DNA of 64,000 nucleotides from Sanguinoderma infundibulare (lineage: Eukaryota; Basidiomycota; Agaricomycetes; Polyporales; Polyporaceae). The number at the start of each line of letters is the position of its first letter. Position 1 is the first letter of the stretch. Shown piece by piece: positions 58,467-64,000 of the stretch. The stretch is from contig JAVLRN010000007.1 of assembly GCA_032821775.1 (NCBI GenBank), positions 2,604,001 through 2,668,000 of the forward strand, read 5' to 3'. Made by a program: the position numbers and the translations under genes. The notes under the pieces were generated by a model. It searched no databases, was not told the DNA's origin, and saw only the letters and a program-made list of their open reading frames with translations.

Positions 58467-59979
58467 GGCTTGCTTGCTCTGAAGGAGTTGTACGTGGGTA
58501 TCTGAGTGCAAGTATGCCATCCATGTGCAGATAGTGGAGGTTGCTCATCAATTTCCTTGCCCGTAGTTGAGCCAACCTAGACCGAGTCTAGAGTGGGACC
58601 GCCGGTATGACGAACATGGTGAACGGTGATCGAATGAAGACCCCCCCCCCCAGGGCAACCCCAAGGTTTCAACATGCGCGCCCGACCATCGATCGCAGTG
58701 GGTATACTATACATCCGTACGCAAGGGCATAACCACAACGCTTGCCAAGATCATATCGAAAATTATGCGGTCGCCGGGAAAGCCGTCGGCCGGAGGAGTA
58801 TTTCATTTTCCAACGTTTCTCTGCGGAGGGAGGAAAGTGGAAAGGATCAACGGAAACGTTGCTTGGCAGATCCGCAGTAATACAGCACGCCAGACAGGCA
58901 CCAGCAAAACTGTTCCAAACTCGAATCCGAAGGTAGTGAGCTCAGGCTGCGCTCTCGCTGCCCGCCATCGTCCGGAAGAGGTCCGACATGCGACGCACGC
59001 TGCCGACGACCAGCTCGATGCCGAAACACAGAGTTATTGTTGATGTCGGCTCCAGCATTCCTCAGTCCTTTTCGCCACGGGCATCCCAGCCTGCCGGCGT
59101 CGTCCGCTGTCGTACTGTCGCAATCCTTGGCTTTCAAGCTTTTGACAGTCGCGTGGTCAGACGACCTTTGGTAAACAAGAGTAAGTAGTGTGCACGTCGA
59201 TCACCCTTTCGTCGCGGGGGGACTGCTCCCGATGCTGGTGGGAAGGGCGGACGAGCACCGCGCGGCGGGTGAATGTATCATGCGGGGAGGTCAATGTGGC
59301 GCGCCGCCGCAACATCGCAGCGCCTCTCGACTCTTTCTGAAAATTGTCGCCATGACTCCGGAGGACGGACCGCGGGCGCCAGGGACTCTGAAGAGGCAAA
59401 GAAATGGTCCGGCGAGCGCGGTGCAGTAGTACATTCTTGGCTGATAATCGGGACGTCCTCACTGGATCCCCGCACGTAAATCGGATGCGCCGAGAATTTC
59501 GAGTCGCTTTGGGGCCGTGTCGGACGGGACTTGCACGCAGGTTCTGTCGATGTCGAGAGCGAACTGGGCTGGGGGAGGGTTGAGAAGAGGGCGGCGCCGA
59601 GTGCCCGATGAGGCGAAGCGAAAGCCGGACGGACGCTCAACGGCCGAATGGGCTGGGAAACGTCCGGAAGGAAGGTCCGGGGGAGGTGGGGCCCCACGCG
59701 GGGGGTGGGGGACTGTGCGCGGAGAACGGGCGGTGTTTGGCGGTTTTTTGTGTGAAAGGTACGCGGTTAAAGTGAGACGCGGGCTTCCCAGGCAGAGAGC
59801 GGACCATCTGACATCAGACATGGCACTGGAGGTCACCCATCGCAGATTCCCGCTTACCGCGGGGTGGGGACGAATATATAGCCTTGCCAATTCGCCAAAA
59901 TCTTTGACGGCTGAGCGTACAAGTCCCCCTCCACGGCTCCTTCTCCCCTCTGAGAGCCCTCATCCCGTCTCTGCGTACG
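58467..59979. other. Gene-poor stretch upstream of the transporter
   Basis: No supported gene; the long plus-strand ORF at 59517-60062 looks like chance GC-rich reading and overlaps the transporter start in another frame. A C11 run lies at 58641-58651. The right end is the transporter's promoter; ATATATAG occurs at about 59874. Confidence 0.45.
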
Positions 59980-62387
59980 ATGGCCCCCTACTTCATACGC
60001 AACCTCCTCCCCCGCCGCGAACAGCGCGCAGAGGGCCGCCCCCTCCTCGAGGCCCTCGCTAGTTTGACGTGGCTCCAATGGGCCCAATTCTGGTCTGGGT
60101 ACGTCCATTCCTTCTCTGACACGCCCAGCCCGCCCCTTGCCGCTCCCCCGCGTCGTCATACTCTGTGCACACCGCGAAGCGGCTTGCGGTGTGGGTGATC
60201 GTGGCCGATAGCTGATCTCGCCTTTGCATATCTCTTGGCGGCGCCCACAATCCCCGCTACTGCTCCCCCGACACCGACGCCCACAACGACGCGAACGAGC
60301 AGTTGGCTCGCGTGGACATGCGACGCCATCGACTTCTTCTCCGTCTCCCTCTCAGTCTCTAGGCTCCAGACCCAGTTCGGAAAGGGGACGAACGATATCG
60401 TATGTCCCCTTCCCACTCTCCGCCACCTATCTGCCATTCGCGCATGAGCTGACGGTCCTCATCTGTCAAGACGACCGCGATCACGCTCACCCTGCTCTTC
60501 CGCTCGGCCGGAGCAGTAAGTCATCCAACGTTTCCCATGTGCGCTACGAGCTGACCGTATCGCCCGTAATGCGCTCGCTCGCATAGGTAATCTTCGGTGT
60601 CATCTCTGACCGGTACGGTCGTAAATGGCCGCTCGTCGCCAACCTCGCAATGATCTCGGTCGTCGAACTCGGAACCGGCTTCGTCAACACCTTCCAGGAG
60701 TTCCTCGCCGTCCGGTCCATCTTCGGTATCGCCATGGGCGGTATATGGGGCCTCGCCGCCTCCACCGCGCTCGAAAACCTGCCCATCGAAGTCCGTGGTA
60801 TCGCCTCGGGTGTCCTCCAGCAAGGATATGCCGTCGGATACCTTCTCGCGGCAGTCATCAACTTGACACTTGTCCCGGAGGTCTCAGCCTCGGTCTCCTG
60901 GCGTTCGATGTTCTGGTGCGCGGCCGGCATCTCTGGCTTTGCCGCCGTCATCCGCGCTCTCCTGCCCGAGAGCGAGGTCTTCATCCGCGCAAGGGAGGCC
61001 CAGCGTGCCCGCGGCGACACGACGACCAACAAGACAAGGGTCTTCATCCACGAGATCGGACAGATGCTCAAGCGCCACTGGCTTCTCTGCATCTACGCTG
61101 TCTTGCTCATGACCGGTGCGTGCCTTAACTTGCCTGTGTCTCGTGAGGTCTGGCGTGATTGGCGACGAGCACTAGCCAAGCGATAGCCACACGGGCATCG
61201 TGGTGTGGCTGGCGATGTGGCTGCGGGCTGCCGTTTGCGTTACTGGCACAGAGACCGAGGGAAGTCGCGGGGCGCTGATTGGGACGTCATATCACAGGCT
61301 TCAACTTCCTTTCTCACGGATCTCAAGATTTGTACCCCACGTACCTGAAGCAGGCCAAGCTCTTCAGCGACCACAACGCAACCGTCGCAACTATCATTGG
61401 TAACTGCGTGAGTACCTGCTGCTTGTGTGGCTGTCGACCCCGCGCTCACCTTCCATCGATCGTTCAGGGTGCTATTGCGTGCGTATTTTGAAAGCTTATG
61501 TTGCGATTTGGCATGCTGAACGGCACGATCGTAGGGGTGGTGCTATTGCTGGATGGGCCAGCCAGTACATCGGCCGTCGTCTGACGATCGTGTAAGTCCT
61601 CTTCCGGTCATCTCGTCTCCACGCGGCAGGTTCTCTGACGTCTTCCTTAGCATCTGTGTCCTCCTCGTCGGCGCGTTCATCCCGCTCTGGATCCTGCCGA
61701 CTAGCTTCAGCGCGCTTGCCGCTGGTGCCTTCTGCATCCAGTTCGGTGTCCAGGGCGCGTGGGGTGTGGTGAGCCGATACGCTTTCTGGTATACGGGAGG
61801 ACACGACTGACCTAACCTGTACGTGCAGATTCCCATCCAGCTTGCGGAAATCTCGCCGCCGGCCTTCCGTGCCACCTTCCCTGGTGTTGCCTACCAGCTC
61901 GGTAACGTGAGTGGCCCTGTTCCTGTTCCTGTACGATAGAGTCATGCTGACCTCGTGTGCCCTTCTGGCGAACAGATGGTCTCTTCGGCATCTGCGCAAA
62001 TTGAAGCCAGTGAGTACCCTTGCCCATCCCGCCTCCCGGCGTGTGACTGACAGGTCCGCGTTCCCTTTCTCTCTGTTCCTTCTTCACCAAACAGCCGGTG
62101 CCAAGAACCTACGCACAACGATCACGGGCGCGAACGGCCAGCCGACGGAGGTGCCCGACTATGCGACGGTGCAGGGCATCCTCATCGGCGTCGTCGCCGC
62201 GTTCGTACTCGTCGTGACCATCATCGGGCCCGAAAACTACGGCTCGCACTTCGAGAATGCCAAGACGGCATTCGAGGAGGGTGGCGGCAGCGACGAGGTC
62301 GCGGAGAGCCCGACGCCAGAGGGCAAGACCTCGCGCCCGACGAGCGTCCAGGTCGACGAGAAGCGGAGCACCCCTGAGCCTGTCTAA
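59980..62387 (+). CDS. MFS carboxylate (lactate/pyruvate) transporter, JEN1-like
   Basis: About ten exons, start 59980 (MAPYFIRNLLPRREQRAEG), stop TAA at 62385-62387, roughly 530 residues. The first span contains LTWLQWAQFWSGWLAWTCDA and IDFFSVSLSVSRL, the W-D/C-DAxDFFxVSL pattern of Jen1-type transporters. SDRYGRKWPLVANL is the MFS loop 2-3 motif, followed by AMGGIWGLAASTALENLPIE (a G-x-x-G-rich MFS core), RHWLLCIYAVLLMTGFNFLS, SQYIGRRLTIVICVLLVGAF and ILIGVVAAFVLVVTIIGPEN, with a long polar C-terminus. It should import monocarboxylates with protons at the plasma membrane. The first intron (60100-60301) is about 200 bp, longer than most here. Confidence 0.9.
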
Positions 62388-62737
62388 GGCTACTTGTTCG
62401 GGGTGATGCGATGGATGCCGCGTGGCGGGGTGTCGTCGTTGGACGACGCACGCCGTTTAATACCCCTGTGTGTGTACACATGGCGTTGAGTGATATCCAG
62501 GACATGTCTCGGTTTGTATACGTACATGTCGTGTCATGACTCGTTATGACCTAGTAGCCGTCTAACTTTGCAGTGTATCAGTAACGATTTTTCGACCTTC
62601 TTGCGAACTCTGGACGAACCTGTGTGGTGTGCGAGGGTGTGAGGAAGAGAGTTGCGAAAGGTGCGTCATCCGAGGGGGCTTGCACGACACGAGTTGCGGA
62701 AGATTACGGCAAGGTGTCCAAGTTGTCCCGGTCAGAG

Positions 62738-62791
62738 AACGGTCCGATGTCCGAGTCCCATATCAGGAAATTGAGGCGCTCCTTCCTTGGC
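62738..62791 (+). repeat. Dispersed repeat, copy 2
   Basis: AACGGTCCGATGTCCGAGTC, then a stretch including ATCAGGAAATTGAGGCGCTC, matches the reverse complement of 54035-54087. The conserved core extends little beyond these limits. Both copies are intergenic. Confidence 0.7.
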
Positions 62792-63124
62792 GACTTGGCC
62801 CCTAAAGCCCTACAATTCTTGGGAGGCACGTCATCACCATGTCTCGACCGAGGGCATGGGCACGTTTCTGAGTTGCAGTTTGCGAGGCTGACGCAGCACT
62901 TCAGATGTGGCGCTCTGTTCCCTTGGAAGAGGGGCATCTCTAGGTCAACACAGGAGGCTAGAAAGCTGACTTTGTGTCCAAAAACAAAAGATGCGCGGTG
63001 AGTGTGCCTCCTCTCGGCGTTTTGGTGAAGTGAGAGTTGCGGCGACCGTCGTCATGTTAGGAACGTGTTGGTGCTGATCCAGCATTTCCGCCACATGAAA
63101 CAGTCTGTGGCGAAGTTTGTGGTG

Positions 63125-63132
63125 TATATAAA
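63125..63132 (+). promoter_or_regulatory. TATA box of the 226-aa Cys-pair orphan
   Basis: TATATAAA in GGTGTATATAAAGAC, about 117 bp upstream of the ATG at 63249. Confidence 0.55.
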
Positions 63133-63248
63133 GACATCCGATTAGTGCAACATGCGAGTACGGCGTCGTCTTCCATCACGCCGTCATCAACCCTCTTCGC
63201 AGTACCTCGAGGGGTCCATCTTCTTCCCAGAACTCTACGAGTCTTTCG

Positions 63249-63929
63249 ATGCACCCGCGGTCATCGTCCCACGCTATGAACGACAATCCCATACCGCTGT
63301 GGTGTAGGAGGTGCAACAGAAACCCCGTTCTTCAACTGTGTACGACTTGCGCCGGAAGGGAGCACCCGAGACCATGCAGTGGGGCCGTTAGTCTCTTCCC
63401 CCCACCTCTGTCACCATTCTACTACAATCCCTCTCCTTCAAACGGTTTCGTCCCCGGGCCTATTGCCATTAACCCTTTCGCCTTCTATTATCCGCCTCCT
63501 GTTCCCGCGTCCGAGTCCGAGTCCCCCTTCATTCCACCACCACCAAGCGATCTCTGGTCGGAGGACCAGAGCGACCGCCTCTCCAAGCCCGACGCCGAGG
63601 ACGAAGCGGTAGAGGCGCGTATGTCCTCCCGCAACACGTTGAACGGCGGGCGGTCAGACTCCACGACAGCCACGGATGGCGTCGCTGCACCTGCCGTCGT
63701 GTCTCCTCGACGTTCTTTCTGCCGTCGAGTGTTCAGGAGGCTTCTGGCCGTCTTGAAGGCGATTGTCAGACTGCCACGGAGCCCGCTGCTCTCGGTGTCT
63801 GCTCTGAGGACGGTCCGCACGCTCGTTGTGACGCATTTGATCATCTTTCGACTCCGACCCGTTCTCAGAGCGTGTAGTTATTTTGTGTACCTGTACTTTA
63901 GAGATTGTGAGAGACTGCTCGCCGCCTAA
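63249..63929 (+). CDS. 226-aa protein with a zinc-ribbon-like motif and hydrophobic C-terminus
   Basis: Single exon, TAA at 63927-63929, TATA box 117 bp upstream. The first 45 residues include PIPLWCRRCNRNPVLQLCTT with a following C, forming two C-x2-C pairs 11 residues apart, possibly a zinc ribbon. The middle is Pro/Ser-rich with FYYP repeats. The last 70 residues are basic then hydrophobic (RTLVVTHLIIFRLRPVL, ACSYFVYLYF), perhaps a membrane-associated helix. No family recognised. Its plan (TATA box, Cys pairs first, disordered Ser/Pro region) resembles the orphan at 41425-42270, but the Cys spacing differs. Confidence 0.6.
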   Translation: MHPRSSSHAMNDNPIPLWCRRCNRNPVLQLCTTCAGREHPRPCSGAVSLFPPPLSPFYYNPSPSNGFVPGPIAINPFAFYYPPPVPASESESPFIPPPPSDLWSEDQSDRLSKPDAEDEAVEARMSSRNTLNGGRSDSTTATDGVAAPAVVSPRRSFCRRVFRRLLAVLKAIVRLPRSPLLSVSALRTVRTLVVTHLIIFRLRPVLRACSYFVYLYFRDCERLLAA

Positions 63930-64000
63930 TTACGGGCTAAGGTGCGCATAATACACAACACATGCTCATGTTAGGCAGATCACTTCCGCACATACACTCA

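Larger units (their letters stand above)
62388..63248. other. Intergenic with dispersed repeat copy 2 and promoter
   Basis: Holds the transporter 3' UTR, the repeat copy at 62738-62791 and the TATA box at 63125-63132. No gene seen. Confidence 0.45.

Noticed and set aside
59517..60062. 181-aa ORF upstream of the transporter
   Set aside because: GC-rich chance ORF of Gly/Arg-rich composition; it overlaps the transporter's first exon in the wrong frame.
1..64000. CRISPR array, integron or prokaryotic defence system
   Set aside because: The window is eukaryotic and intron-rich; no direct repeats with regular unique spacers exist. The only regular array is the three-unit hairpin repeat at 7350-7461.

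Overview
The window is nuclear DNA of a filamentous basidiomycete, most likely an agaricomycete wood-decay or mushroom fungus. The evidence is many short (about 50-65 bp) GT-AG introns, GC-rich coding sequence, and a gene set of the usual agaricomycete kind: a tyrosinase with a Y-C-T-H copper motif, tandem P450 monooxygenases, a secreted aspartic protease, F-box relics and TATA-driven small orphan proteins. I could not run any search, so families are named from motifs and remembered conservation, and splice sites were read by eye.

Layout. 1-8.8 kb: the 3' part of a Mus7/MMS22-type DNA repair gene, a 119-aa orphan, a five-exon proline-rich orphan with a duplicated exon, a tandem hairpin repeat and a tRNA-Gly(GCC)-like gene. 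8.8-19.4 kb: an RRT8/EI24-like membrane protein, alpha-actinin divergent from the FACT subunit Pob3, a possible gene fragment, and tyrosinase. 19.5-22.2 kb: gene-poor, holding a frameshifted relative of the proline-rich orphan. 22.2-27.4 kb: a very large disordered protein ending in RA-PH domains. 27.4-34 kb: gene-poor, with a perfect 29-bp inverted repeat, a decayed tRNA and an F-box pseudogene. 34-42.3 kb: dense housekeeping genes (mitochondrial porin, Cdc25-like rhodanese phosphatase, COX20, U2 snRNA, a second tRNA-Gly, a 112-aa orphan, a LYR-motif protein, a Cys-rich orphan). 43-50.3 kb: two tandem P450s and a dysferlin-domain peroxin. 51.8-64 kb: secreted aspartic protease, the RNA cytidine acetyltransferase Kre33/NAT10, a JEN1-like carboxylate transporter and a final Cys-rich orphan.

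How the genes relate. No gene cluster with one shared pathway is evident. Several genes serve mitochondria (porin, COX20, LYR protein) or RNA processing (U2, Kre33, tRNA), but their proximity looks incidental. The P450 pair is a local tandem duplication. The most unusual items are the proline-rich orphan with its exon duplication and decayed relative 13 kb away, the hairpin arrays, the near-identical tRNA-Gly copies 30 kb apart, and the 527-bp intron that decides the C-terminus of Kre33. I did not find a convincing new multi-gene system.
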